Translations under genes and position numbers: made by a program
Assembly (NCBI RefSeq): GCF_025195125.1
Contig: NZ_JAMGSL010000012.1
Span: forward strand, 179,837 to 243,836
DNA length: 64,000 bases
Source: Streptomyces sp. Je 1-79
GTDB taxonomy: Bacteria > Actinomycetota > Actinomycetes > Streptomycetales > Streptomycetaceae
Direction: 5' to 3'
Notes under the pieces: generated by a model
Seen by the model: only the letters and a program-made list of their open reading frames with translations
What the model was told of the DNA's origin: nothing
The model's database searches: none
Part shown: piece by piece, positions 50,995 through 60,233 of the stretch
Layout: every line of letters begins with the position of its first letter
Position numbering within the stretch: position 1 is the stretch's first letter

Positions 50995-52665
50995 CTAGGT
51001 CGTCCGACGCCTCCGCGCCCCCGGCCGCCGCTCGCTCGGCCGCGTCACGGGGTCGCCCGCCTCCAGCGCCGCCGCCCGCCGCCGCAGACCGAAGTCCGCC
51101 AGCGCCTCCGCGAGCTTGTGCACCGACGGCTCGGGCGACAGGACGTCGACCCGCAGCCCGTGCTCCTCCGCCGTCTTCGCGGTCGCCGGACCGATACAGG
51201 CGATGACCGTCACGTTGTGCGGCTTCCCTGCGATCCCCACCAGGTTCCGTACCGTCGACGAAGACGTGAACAGCACCGCGTCGAAGCCACCGCCCTTGAT
51301 CGCCTCGCGCGTGTCCGCCGGCGGCGGCGACGCGCGCACCGTCCGGTAGGCGGTGACGTCGTCGACCTCCCACCCGAGCTCGATCAGCCCCGCGACCAGC
51401 GTCTCCGTCGCGATGTCCGCCCGCGGCAGGAAGACGCGGTCGATCGGGTCGAAGACCGGGTCGTACGGCGGCCAGTCCTCCAGGAGACCCGCGGCCGACT
51501 GCTCACCGCTCGGCACCAGATCCGGCTTCACGCCGAAGTCGACCAGCGCCGCGGCCGTCTGCTCGCCCACCGCCGCGACCTTGATCCCGGCGAAGGCCCG
51601 GGCGTCGAGCCCGTACTCCTCGAACTTCTCCCGCACCGCCTTCACCGCGTTGACCGACGTGAAGGCGATCCACTCGTAGCGGCCGGTCACCAGACCCTTG
51701 ACCGCACGCTCCATCTGCTGCGGCGTCCGCGGCGGCTCGACCGCGATCGTCGGCACCTCGTGCGGCACGGCACCGTAGCTGCGCAGCTGGTCGGAGAGCG
51801 ACGCGGCCTGCTCCTTGGTGCGCGGCACGAGCACCCGCCAGCCGAAGAGCGGCTTGGACTCGAACCACGCCAGCTGGTCCCGCTGCGCCGGGGCGCTGCG
51901 CTCGCCGACCACGGCTATGACCGGACGGTGGCCCTCGGGCGAGGGGAGGATCTTCCCCTGCTTGAAGACCTGGGCGATGGTGCCGAGCGTCGCGGTCCAG
52001 GTCCGCTGCCGGGTCGTCGTGCCGCCGATGGTCACGGTGAGGGGGGTGTCCGGCTTACGGCCTGCCGCCACCAGTTCACCGGCCGCCGCCGCCACCGCGT
52101 CGAGCGTGGTGGAGACGACCACGGTGCCGTCCGAGGCGCCGACCTCGGTCCAGCAGCGGTCGTCGGCGGTACGGGCGTCGACGAAGCGCACATCGGTGCC
52201 CTGCGCGTCACGCAGCGGGACACCGGCGTACGCGGGCACGCCCACCGCCGTCGCCACACCGGGCACGACCTCGAAGGGAATGCCCTCGGATGCGCAGGCG
52301 AGCATCTCCTGACCTGCGTTTCCGTCGAGGCCGGGGTCGCCGGTCACCGCACGGACGACCCGCTTGCCGCCCCTCGCGGCCTCCATGACAAGATTGGTCG
52401 CATCCCTCAACACGGGGACACCGGCGGTTGTTGACGCCTCGTCAACGACCGTCAGCTCAGGCGTGCTCACGCCCGCGCGCGCATGGCACCGGACGACTTC
52501 GAGCACCTCCGGCTCGGCGATCAGTACGTCCGCGCCGGCGAGGGCTTCGACGGCCCGGAGCGTCAGCAGTCCGGGGTCGCCTGGGCCGGCGCCTAGGAAG
52601 GTGACGCTCCCGTGGCCGAAGAAGGCCGAGGGCGCGGGGCTGGTGGTCGGGCTGGTGGGGCTCAA
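50995..52665 (-). CDS. hemD: Bifunctional uroporphyrinogen-III methyltransferase/synthase (HemD/CobA fusion)
   Basis: 556 residues. The N-terminal half is a SUMT-type tetrapyrrole methylase (VTFLGAGPGDPGLLT, TGDPGLDGNAG); the C-terminal half (about 275-530) is uroporphyrinogen-III synthase (VLVPRTKEQAASLSDQLRSYGA shortened; FTSVNAV; LFTSSSTVRN). It thus supplies both heme and siroheme/corrin. TTG start at 52665, overlapping the hemC stop, with GGGGAG upstream. Confidence 0.92.
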   Translation of the reverse strand: MSPTSPTTSPAPSAFFGHGSVTFLGAGPGDPGLLTLRAVEALAGADVLIAEPEVLEVVRCHARAGVSTPELTVVDEASTTAGVPVLRDATNLVMEAARGGKRVVRAVTGDPGLDGNAGQEMLACASEGIPFEVVPGVATAVGVPAYAGVPLRDAQGTDVRFVDARTADDRCWTEVGASDGTVVVSTTLDAVAAAAGELVAAGRKPDTPLTVTIGGTTTRQRTWTATLGTIAQVFKQGKILPSPEGHRPVIAVVGERSAPAQRDQLAWFESKPLFGWRVLVPRTKEQAASLSDQLRSYGAVPHEVPTIAVEPPRTPQQMERAVKGLVTGRYEWIAFTSVNAVKAVREKFEEYGLDARAFAGIKVAAVGEQTAAALVDFGVKPDLVPSGEQSAAGLLEDWPPYDPVFDPIDRVFLPRADIATETLVAGLIELGWEVDDVTAYRTVRASPPPADTREAIKGGGFDAVLFTSSSTVRNLVGIAGKPHNVTVIACIGPATAKTAEEHGLRVDVLSPEPSVHKLAEALADFGLRRRAAALEAGDPVTRPSERRPGARRRRTT

Positions 52666-53648
52666 AGTGCTCGCTCCCCCATAAGACCGGCCGCACCCTT
52701 GGCGAGCATCTCGTCCGCGAGTTCGCGTCCGAGCGCCATCGCCTCGTCGTGCGACGCGGGTACGGGACCGGTGGTGGACAGCTGCACCAGCGTCGAGCCG
52801 TCGGTGGTGCCGACGACGCCGCGCAGGCGCATTTCGGTGACAATCTGCCCGCGGCCGGAATCCTCGGCCAGCAGGTCGGCCAGCGCACCCACGGGTGCGG
52901 AGCAGCCGGCCTCCAGGGCGGCGAGCAGGGAGCGCTCGGCGGTCACGGCGGCCCGGGTGTGCGGGTCGTCGAGCTCGGCGAGCGCGGCGACGAGGTCGGC
53001 GTCGGACGCCAGACACTCGATCGCCAGTGCCCCCTGGCCGGGGGCGGGCAGGACGGAGTCGACCGACAGGTGGTCGAGCGACAGGGAGCCGGTGAGCTCC
53101 GCCGTCCCGCCGATGCGGTTGAGACCGGCCGCGGCGAGAACCACCGCGTCCAGCTCCCCGCTTCGTACGTAGCCGACGCGGGTGTCGATGTTCCCCCGGA
53201 TCGGCACGGTCTGGATGGTCAGCCCGTGGCTGCGCGCGTACGCGTTGAGCTGGGCCGTCCTGCGCGGCGAACCGGTGCCGATCCGGGCGCCCTCGGGCAG
53301 CCGGTCGAGCGTCAGTCCCTCGCGGGCGACCAGCACGTCGCGCGGGTCCTCACGGTCCGGGATGGCGGCCAGCACCAGGTCCGGGTGCTGGGCGGTCGGC
53401 AGGTCCTTCAGGGAGTGGACGGCGAAGTCCACCTCGCCGGCCAGGAGCGCGTCGCGCAGGGCGGCGACGAACACGCCCGTGCCGCCGATCTGCGCGAGGT
53501 GCTCACGGGAGACGTCCCCGTACGTCGTGATCTCCACGAGCTCGACGGGCCGGCCGGTCATCCGCCGGACGGCGTCGGCCACGTGCCCGGACTGGGCCAT
53601 GGCGAGCTTGCTGCGCCTGGTCCCGAGCCTCAGTGCCCTCTCGGTCAT
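52662..53648 (-). CDS. hemC: Hydroxymethylbilane synthase HemC
   Basis: 328 residues. Porphobilinogen deaminase with the dipyrromethane-binding cysteine in EAGCSAPVG (C249), catalytic Asp in HSLKDLP (D82) and GTGSPRR (125-131). Start overlaps the hemA stop (ATGA). Confidence 0.97.
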   Translation of the reverse strand: MTERALRLGTRRSKLAMAQSGHVADAVRRMTGRPVELVEITTYGDVSREHLAQIGGTGVFVAALRDALLAGEVDFAVHSLKDLPTAQHPDLVLAAIPDREDPRDVLVAREGLTLDRLPEGARIGTGSPRRTAQLNAYARSHGLTIQTVPIRGNIDTRVGYVRSGELDAVVLAAAGLNRIGGTAELTGSLSLDHLSVDSVLPAPGQGALAIECLASDADLVAALAELDDPHTRAAVTAERSLLAALEAGCSAPVGALADLLAEDSGRGQIVTEMRLRGVVGTTDGSTLVQLSTTGPVPASHDEAMALGRELADEMLAKGAAGLMGERAL

Positions 53649-55000
53649 ACTCGCCCTCGGTTCTTGACGTCGGCGTCATTCAGGTCGGCCCGGGAGACGG
53701 AGGCGACCGTCTCCGGGTCGAGGTCGAAGAGTGTCCGCAGCGCGTCGGCGTACCCGGCGCCGCCGGGCTCGCTGGCCAGCTGCTTGACCCGCACGGTGGG
53801 CGCGTGCAGGAGCTTGTCGACCACCCGGCGTACGGTCTGGGTGATCTCGGCGCGCTGCTTGTCGTCCAGGCCGGGCAGCCGGCCTTCGAGCCGGGCCACC
53901 TCGCCCGCGACGACATCGGCGGCCATGGTGCGCAGGGCGACCACGGTCGGGGTGATGTGCGCGGCGCGCTGGGCGGCGCCGAAGGCGGCCACCTCGTCGG
54001 AGACGATGGAGCGCACCTGGTCGACGTCGGCGGCCATCGGGGCGTCCGCGGAGGCCTCGGCGAGCGACTCGATGTCGACGAGCCGGACGCCCGGGATGCG
54101 GTGGGCGGCGGCGTCGATGTCGCGGGGCATGGCGAGGTCGAGCAGGGCGAGCGGGGCCGCACGGCCGGCCGTCGCGGTCTCGACGGCCTCGGCGGTCAGG
54201 ACGAGTCCGGTGGCTCCGGTGCAGGACACGACGATGTCGGCACGTGTCAGTTCGTCGCCGACGGCAACCATCTCGACCGCGCGCGCGGCGACGCCCGTGC
54301 CGCCGGGCTCCGTGAGGATCTGGACCAGCCGCTCGGCCCGGGCGGCCGTACGGTTGGCGATCACGATCTCGCAGACGCCGGAGCGCGCGAGCGTGGCGGC
54401 GGCCAGCGAGGACATCGAGCCGGCGCCGATCACCAGGGCGCGCTTGCCCGCGGCCCAGGCGTTCACGTCCGCGCCGTCGGCGAGCTGCTCAAGACCGAAG
54501 GTGACGAGCGACTGCCCGGCCCGGTCGATCCCGGTCTCGCTGTGGGCGCGCTTGCCGACCCGCAGCGCCTGCTGGAACAGGTCGTTGAGGAGCCGGCCCG
54601 CGGTGTGCAGGTCCTGGCCGAGGGCGAGGGCGTCCTTGATCTGGCCGAGGATCTGGCCCTCGCCGACGACCATGGAGTCGAGCCCGCAGGCCACCGAGAA
54701 GAGGTGGTGGACGGCCCGGTCCTCGTAGTGCACGTAGAGATAAGGGGTGAGCTCCTCGAGCCCGACGCCGCTGTGCTGGGCCAGGAGCGTGGACAGCTCG
54801 GCGACACCGGCGTGGAACTTGTCCACGTCGGCGTAGAGCTCGATGCGGTTGCAGGTGGCCAGGACGGCACCCTCGGCGGCCGGTTCGGCGGCGAGGGTGT
54901 CCTGCAGCAGCTTGGCCTGGGTGTCCGTGGCGAGCGAGGCCCGCTCCAGGACGCTGACCGGGGCGCTGCGGTGGCTGAGGCCGACGACGAGGAGACTCAT
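53645..55000 (-). CDS. hemA: Glutamyl-tRNA reductase HemA
   Basis: 451 residues. Catalytic cysteine in ATCNRIE (C50) and the NADPH domain GAGSMSSLAA near 192. First committed step of C5 tetrapyrrole synthesis; product passed to HemL. Start overlaps the rex stop (ATGA), so it belongs to the Rex-controlled operon. Confidence 0.97.
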   Translation of the reverse strand: MSLLVVGLSHRSAPVSVLERASLATDTQAKLLQDTLAAEPAAEGAVLATCNRIELYADVDKFHAGVAELSTLLAQHSGVGLEELTPYLYVHYEDRAVHHLFSVACGLDSMVVGEGQILGQIKDALALGQDLHTAGRLLNDLFQQALRVGKRAHSETGIDRAGQSLVTFGLEQLADGADVNAWAAGKRALVIGAGSMSSLAAATLARSGVCEIVIANRTAARAERLVQILTEPGGTGVAARAVEMVAVGDELTRADIVVSCTGATGLVLTAEAVETATAGRAAPLALLDLAMPRDIDAAAHRIPGVRLVDIESLAEASADAPMAADVDQVRSIVSDEVAAFGAAQRAAHITPTVVALRTMAADVVAGEVARLEGRLPGLDDKQRAEITQTVRRVVDKLLHAPTVRVKQLASEPGGAGYADALRTLFDLDPETVASVSRADLNDADVKNRGRV

Positions 55001-55788
55001 GCCGGCATCACGGCGGGGACGTCCCCGTCGGGTCCCTTGCGGCCGGTGCCCTTGGCCGGGGCCTCGCCCGCCGAGCCGAGGGGCACGGGCGGCGCCTGCA
55101 CGGCGGCGGCCTCGGACTCGGCCTCCTCGCCGGCCTTGCGCTGCTCGTGGAAGGCGAGGATCTGCAGCTCGATGGAGAGGTCGACCTTGCGCACGTCCAC
55201 GCCGTCGGGCACGGAGAGCACGGTCGGGGCGAAGTTCAGGATGGAGGTGACTCCGGCGGCCACGAGCCGGTCGCAGACCTGCTGGGCGACGCCGGCCGGG
55301 GTCGCGATGACGCCGATGGAGACGCCGTCCTCCTCGATGATCTTCTCGAGGTCGTCGCTGTGCTGGACGGGGATCCCGGCGACCGGCTTGCCGGTCATGG
55401 CGGGGTCGGCGTCGATCAGGGCGGCGACACGGAACCCACGGGAGGCGAAGCCGCCGTAGCCGGCGAGCGCGGCGCCGAGGTTACCGATACCGACGATGAC
55501 GACGGGCCAGTCCTGCGTCAGACCGAGCTCACGGGAGATCTGGTAGACGAGGTACTCGACGTCGTAGCCGACGCCACGCGTACCGTACGAGCCCAGGTAG
55601 CTGAAGTCCTTGCGCAGCTTCGCGGAGTTGACGCCCGCGGCGGCCGCGAGCTCCTCGGAGGAGACCGTGGGTACGGAGCGCTCCGACAGTGCGGTGAGCG
55701 CACGCAGATACAGCGGAAGCCGGGCGACGGTGGCCTCGGGAATTCCTCGGCTACGGGTCGCCGGTCGGTGAGTTCGGCCAGTTGCCAC
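54997..55788 (-). CDS. rex: Redox-sensing repressor Rex
   Basis: 263 residues from GTG 55788, with AGGAG upstream. An N-terminal winged helix (about 18-80, SVPTVSSEELAAAAGVNSAKLR shortened) and an NADH-binding Rossmann domain with GIGNLG (100-105). Senses NADH/NAD+ and represses respiratory genes when NADH is low. First gene of rex-hemA-hemC-hemD. The C-terminal ~35 residues are Ala/Pro-rich and specific to Streptomyces. Confidence 0.97.
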   Translation of the reverse strand: MATGRTHRPATRSRGIPEATVARLPLYLRALTALSERSVPTVSSEELAAAAGVNSAKLRKDFSYLGSYGTRGVGYDVEYLVYQISRELGLTQDWPVVIVGIGNLGAALAGYGGFASRGFRVAALIDADPAMTGKPVAGIPVQHSDDLEKIIEEDGVSIGVIATPAGVAQQVCDRLVAAGVTSILNFAPTVLSVPDGVDVRKVDLSIELQILAFHEQRKAGEEAESEAAAVQAPPVPLGSAGEAPAKGTGRKGPDGDVPAVMPA

Positions 55789-55865
55789 GGTGCTCCTGCG
55801 GGATGAGCGGGGCTGCAGGCGGCCGTGTGTCCCAAGACCGCCCCGTCGAATGCAGGCTATGTCTT

Positions 55866-55881
55866 TGTGAACGCGTGCACA
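55866..55881. promoter_or_regulatory. Rex operator (ROP)
   Basis: TGTGAACGCGTGCACA differs from the Rex consensus TGTGAACGCGTTCACA by one base. It lies 78 bp upstream of the rex start, as expected for autoregulation of rex-hemACD. Confidence 0.92.
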
Positions 55882-56061
55882 AAGATGGTGTCCGTTTTGT
55901 CCGGCCAAAGTGACCGGGGTCACGCGACTGGTTCGCGTCAGGACGGAACCAAGCAGCACGTCAGCCCGTTGGGAACCCGAAGGGGGCAAAACCGCACACT
56001 CTCCTCACGATCACGCCCCCGAAACCCAACAAAACGTCCACGATGGTAGCCGCCTTCCGTG

Positions 56062-56343
56062 TCAGCCACCCAGTTCGCGCCTCAGCCGCCCGGCGTCCAC
56101 ACGCCAGAACGTGTGCTGCTCGCCGTCGACCAGGACCACCGGGATCTGCTCCCAGTACGCCCGGTGGAGCTCCTCGTCCTGGGTGATGTCCTTCTCCTCC
56201 CAGCTCGCTCCGGTCTCGGCGCAGACCGCCTCGATCACGGCCCGGGCGTCGTCGCAGAGATGACAGCCCGGCTTGCCGATCAGCGTCACCGTCCGCGCCG
56301 CGGCGGGAGCGGCGGGCTCGTTCTTCTTCGCTCGTCCAAACAT
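56062..56343 (-). CDS. Glutaredoxin family protein
   Basis: 93 residues. CHLC motif (C27, C30) in LIGKPGCHLCDDA and the QIPVVLVDG segment with the cis-Pro. A DUF836-like small redox protein, next to rex. An upstream ATG at 56352 is an alternative start. Redox partner unknown. Confidence 0.88.
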   Translation of the reverse strand: MFGRAKKNEPAAPAAARTVTLIGKPGCHLCDDARAVIEAVCAETGASWEEKDITQDEELHRAYWEQIPVVLVDGEQHTFWRVDAGRLRRELGG

Positions 56344-56487
56344 GCCGTCCATTCTGCGCCGCGCCACGCCGTGGCCCTTGCCTCCAGCTTGCCCCCAATG
56401 TCCGCTTAACAGGAGAGTCGCGGAGTGTTCACGCCTCGGCATCCCGACGGGTCGGGAAGTACCGAACAGACTGGCTATGCTCACGAC

Positions 56488-57438
56488 ATGGCCGCAATGG
56501 GATGGCTCACCCCCCGTAGGCGCTCCGCCACCGCGCGCAGCGTTCTGGCAGGCGAGGCCGCCGCGGAGGCGGCCCGCAAGACCTCGCAACAGCTCGAAAT
56601 GGAACGGGAGACGGCCGCTCGCGCCGCGCCCGAGAAGCCCGCCGAGCCCGAGTTCCCCGTCGTGGGCGACGCCGAGGCCGCGGCCTTCTTCGACCTCGAC
56701 AACACCGTGATGCAGGGCGCCGCGATCTTCCACTTCGGCCGCGGCCTGTACAAGCGGAAGTTCTTCCAGCGCCGCGAACTGGCCCGCTTCGCCTGGCAGC
56801 AGGCCTGGTTCCGGCTGGCCGGCGTCGAGGACCCGGAGCACATGCAGGACGCCCGCGACAGCGCCCTGTCCATCGTCAAGGGGCACCGCGTCTCCGAGCT
56901 GATGTCCATCGGCGAGGAGATCTACGACGAGTACATGGCCGACCGCATCTGGCCCGGCACCCGCGCGCTCGCCCAGGCGCACCTCGACGCCGGCCAGAAG
57001 GTCTGGCTCGTCACCGCCGCACCCGTGGAGACGGCGACGATCATCGCCCGGCGCCTCGGCCTGACCGGCGCGCTCGGCACGGTCGCCGAGTCCGTCGACG
57101 GCGTCTACACGGGCAAGCTGGTCGGCGAGCCTCTGCACGGCCCCGCCAAGGCGGAGGCCGTACGCGCGCTGGCCGCAGCCGAGGGCCTGGACCTGAACCG
57201 CTGCGCGGCCTACAGCGACTCGCACAACGACATCCCGATGCTCTCGCTGGTCGGCCATCCGTACGCCATCAACCCGGACACCAAGCTGCGCAAGCACGCG
57301 AAGGCGCGTGAGTGGCGGCTGCGCGACTACCGGACGGGCCGCAAGGCCGCCAAGGTCGGCATCCCGGCCGCCGCGGGCGTGGGCGCGCTTGCGGGCGGCA
57401 CGGCCGCGGCCGTCGCCCTGCACCGCCGCCGCCGCTGA
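56488..57438 (+). CDS. HAD-IB family hydrolase
   Basis: 316 residues. HAD motif I FFDLDNTV (D69, D71), motif II TAAPVE, lysine in HGPAKAEAV and motif III DSHNDIPML. A tail helix (VGIPAAAGVGALAGGTAAAVAL shortened) may anchor it. Known Streptomyces homologues lie before bldN. Resembles phosphoserine phosphatase-like or CicA-type enzymes; substrate uncertain. Confidence 0.92.
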   Translation: MAAMGWLTPRRRSATARSVLAGEAAAEAARKTSQQLEMERETAARAAPEKPAEPEFPVVGDAEAAAFFDLDNTVMQGAAIFHFGRGLYKRKFFQRRELARFAWQQAWFRLAGVEDPEHMQDARDSALSIVKGHRVSELMSIGEEIYDEYMADRIWPGTRALAQAHLDAGQKVWLVTAAPVETATIIARRLGLTGALGTVAESVDGVYTGKLVGEPLHGPAKAEAVRALAAAEGLDLNRCAAYSDSHNDIPMLSLVGHPYAINPDTKLRKHAKAREWRLRDYRTGRKAAKVGIPAAAGVGALAGGTAAAVALHRRRR

Positions 57439-57894
57439 CCCTGCACCGCCGCCGCCGCCCCTGCGGCGCGCCCCGGCGCGCCCGGCGCGTCGCACGCTGC
57501 CGATACGTTTCGGCTGCGATCGTCTGCGACAACCCGGGACCAACGCCCCTCACCCGTACGTGGTCGAACACGACCGCACAGGTCGACCCGCGGGCATTCG
57601 CGGCTCCCTACCCAGCAGCGGGCCAGATCACTCCCCGCCAGGGCACTCGGGCACAACAGAGCGTGCGCGCAGTCACACTCGGAAGCAATCCGATCAACAA
57701 CTGGTCACGAACTGCGACTGATCCAGTCCGCAACCAGTAACCGATACGACGTAATCGATGATTTGAGCAACTGGGTGTAGCGCTGCCTGTACGAAGCGTT
57801 ATTCTCCTCAGACGCACAAGGGAACCCACACGTCGCCACGGCGAGTGAACGGTCCCGCACTGCACGTGATGGAAGCTCTGCCTCTGGGAGTCCC
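57439..57894. other. Long bldN upstream region
   Basis: 456 bp without a convincing gene. The last ~220 bp (57680-57894) are much more AT-rich than surroundings and should hold the bldN promoter and regulator sites. I saw no clear BldD box; a long mRNA leader is likely. Confidence 0.7.
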
Positions 57895-58686
57895 GTGTAC
57901 CCACACGTCGGGGTTGACGCCTCGGGCCTGGCTACGCTGCGCGCAACGGTCCTCGACCACTTGCGCGGCTTCGTCCCCACCGCGTACGCCGGCCCTGTCC
58001 CCGCCTTTGCCTTCGCCGCACCGGCACCCGCCGGTCCCTGCTATGCCCTCGCCGAGAGCGGAGCCGCTGTCGGCAGACGGGGCAGCCGCGGCGGCACCGG
58101 AACCTCGACCGCCGCCCGCCGCCCCACCGCCGACAGCGACAGCGCCCGCATGATGGACCTCGTCGAGCGCGCCCAGGCCGGTGAGGCCGAGGCCTTCGGC
58201 CGCCTGTACGACCAGTACAGCGACACCGTCTACCGCTACATCTACTACCGCGTCGGCGGAAAGGCGACGGCGGAGGACCTCACCAGTGAGACGTTCCTGC
58301 GCGCCCTGCGCCGGATCTCCACCTTCACCTGGCAGGGCCGCGACTTCGGCGCCTGGCTGGTCACCATCGCCCGCAACCTGGTCGCCGACCACTTCAAGTC
58401 CAGCCGCTTCCGGCTGGAGGTGACCACCGGAGAGATGCTCGACGCCAACGAGGTCGAGCGCAGCCCCGAGGACTCCGTCCTGGAGTCCCTCTCCAACGCC
58501 GCCCTGCTCGACGCCGTCCGCCGGCTCAACCCCCAGCAGCAGGAGTGCGTGACCCTGCGCTTCCTGCAGGGCCTCTCGGTCGCCGAGACGGCCCGGGTCA
58601 TGGGCAAGAACGAAGGCGCGATCAAGACCCTCCAGTACCGGGCCGTGCGCACCCTCGCACGCCTGCTGCCGGACGACGCCCGCTGA
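57895..58686 (+). CDS. bldN: ECF sigma factor BldN (pro-sigma)
   Basis: 263 residues from GTG 57895 with GGGAG upstream. Residues 1-86 are an unusual pro-region, then sigma region 2 (ARMMDLVERAQAGEAEAF to ARNLVADHF) and region 4 (QQQECVTLRFLQGLSVAETA). Known BldN is made as a pro-sigma that is cleaved and drives chaplin and rodlin genes for aerial hyphae. The following gene is its anti-sigma RsbN. Confidence 0.95.
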   Translation: MYPHVGVDASGLATLRATVLDHLRGFVPTAYAGPVPAFAFAAPAPAGPCYALAESGAAVGRRGSRGGTGTSTAARRPTADSDSARMMDLVERAQAGEAEAFGRLYDQYSDTVYRYIYYRVGGKATAEDLTSETFLRALRRISTFTWQGRDFGAWLVTIARNLVADHFKSSRFRLEVTTGEMLDANEVERSPEDSVLESLSNAALLDAVRRLNPQQQECVTLRFLQGLSVAETARVMGKNEGAIKTLQYRAVRTLARLLPDDAR

Positions 58687-58814
58687 CCGCTGCGCACCCC
58701 CCACACGCGCCCCCCACCCACCGCGCCGCGCCCGCTCCCCCCACGCCCCCCGACCCCCGTCCAACTCACAGTCGGTGACGCCTCGATGACGCACTGGTCC
58801 GATCATCTTTCGCG

Positions 58815-58843
58815 CGTAACCCAAGTGCCGCGCCGCTCGTTGT
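58815..58843 (+). promoter_or_regulatory. Sigma-BldN-type promoter of rsbN
   Basis: CGTAAC (58815-58820), 17-bp spacer, CGTTGT (58838-58843). This agrees with the sigma-BldN consensus as I recall it, and known rsbN transcription is BldN-dependent. The leader to the rsbN start would be about 125 nt. Confidence 0.75.
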
Positions 58844-58973
58844 GCGGGATGCAGGCTCCCTGTGGTCACGCCATGCCCGCAGCCACTCACTCTTTCGTGT
58901 GGATGCGTTCAAGGTGTGCAACCTTCCGGACACCCCGGGGAGTCGACCGTCATGACGAGAGGAGGTGCCGCCA

Positions 58974-60173
58974 GTGATCGCGAACGTATCGGCGCACCGG
59001 CGGGCGAACGCCTTCGCCCAGGCCCTGGATGACCGGACGCCCGACGACGCGACGGCCGAGCAGCCCGAGGCGACGGCCGAACCGGCCGAACAGGGGCGGC
59101 TGTTGGCCCTGGCGAACGGCCTCGGCGAGCTACCGAAGCCGGAGATGGACCCCGAGGTCAAGGTGGTGCAACGAGCACAGCTCGTCGCCGCCATGGAAGC
59201 GATGCTCTTGGAGGGGAGCGCGGCAGCGGGCCCTACGGTGCCGGAGCAACGGACATCGAGCGGACGGGGAGCCCACCGGGCCTCCCCGCTCCGGAAACTG
59301 CGCCCGCGCTCCCGCTGGACGAAGGGGCTCGCCGCCGGCGGCCTCACGGTCGGTGTGGCCGCAGGCGCTTTCAGCGGCGTGGCCGCTGCCAGCTCCGACG
59401 CCCTCCCCGGTGACTCGCTCTACGGGCTGAAGCGCGGCATGGAAGACATCAAGCGCGGCATGGCCGACGACGACTCCGAGCGGGGCGGGATCTTCCTCGA
59501 CCAGGCGTCCACCCGGCTCAGCGAGGCGCGCAGACTCATGGAGCGAGGCCGCGCGGGCGACCTCGACCACGAGTCCCTCGGCGAGATCCGGCGCGTCCTC
59601 GGCGGCATGAAGCACGACGCCTCCGAAGGCCACCGGCTGCTCCGCCAGGCGTACGAACGGGACGGCGAGATCGGCCCGATGGCCCGGCTGAACTCGTTCG
59701 CACAGGCCCACCGCTCCACCTGGAACGGCCTGCGCGACCGGCTCCCCGTCCAGCTCAGCGACGTCGGCAAGGAGGTGAACGACGTCTTCGTCGCCATAGA
59801 CGAAGAGGTCGAGCCGCTCCAGAGCATGCTCCCCCGCACTCCGGAGAAGGGCGCCGTCGAGAGCGGCGGCGCCGGCACCCCGCAGGACACCCCGCGTACG
59901 CACACCCAGCGCCCGCCGTCCTCCCCCGCCGCCCCCTCCACGGGCGGCGAAGGCTCCACCCGGCCCCAGCCCTCGGGCTCCGGCACGGGCTCCCCGGAGG
60001 ACGACGGCCTGCTCGGTGGGAACACGGGCGGCCTGCTCGACAACGCACCGACGGGGGCACTCCCGACACCGTCGGGCAGCCAGACGGCCCCGGAGATGCC
60101 GGACGTCACCCTCCCGCCGCTGCTGCCGGGCCTGCTCCCCGGCCTCGGCATCGACAGCGAGGACGCCCCGTAG
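58974..60173 (+). CDS. rsbN: Anti-sigma factor RsbN
   Basis: 399 residues from the GTG at 58974, chosen because GGAGG lies 8 nt upstream; an earlier in-frame GTG at 58965 overlaps that site. The N-terminal ~75 residues bind BldN (known structure of this pair). One transmembrane helix is at 117-139, then an extracellular DUF5667-like helical region (about 145-260) and a Pro/Ser/Gly-rich tail. No zinc motif. Confidence 0.93.
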   Translation: MIANVSAHRRANAFAQALDDRTPDDATAEQPEATAEPAEQGRLLALANGLGELPKPEMDPEVKVVQRAQLVAAMEAMLLEGSAAAGPTVPEQRTSSGRGAHRASPLRKLRPRSRWTKGLAAGGLTVGVAAGAFSGVAAASSDALPGDSLYGLKRGMEDIKRGMADDDSERGGIFLDQASTRLSEARRLMERGRAGDLDHESLGEIRRVLGGMKHDASEGHRLLRQAYERDGEIGPMARLNSFAQAHRSTWNGLRDRLPVQLSDVGKEVNDVFVAIDEEVEPLQSMLPRTPEKGAVESGGAGTPQDTPRTHTQRPPSSPAAPSTGGEGSTRPQPSGSGTGSPEDDGLLGGNTGGLLDNAPTGALPTPSGSQTAPEMPDVTLPPLLPGLLPGLGIDSEDAP

Positions 60174-60179
60174 GACGAC

Positions 60180-60217
60180 CAGTGGGGCGCCCCCTCTCAG
60201 GAGGGGGCGCCCCACTG
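60180..60217. terminator. Bidirectional terminator after rsbN
   Basis: CAGTGGGGCGCCCCCTC / GAGGGGGCGCCCCACTG, a 17-bp stem with loop TCAG, between convergent rsbN and the acyltransferase gene. Confidence 0.85.
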
Positions 60218-60233
60218 TCGTACCACCGGCCGA

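Noticed and set aside
57439..57894. A BldD box upstream of bldN
   Set aside because: bldN is a known BldD target, but no stretch matched the palindromic consensus well enough to report.
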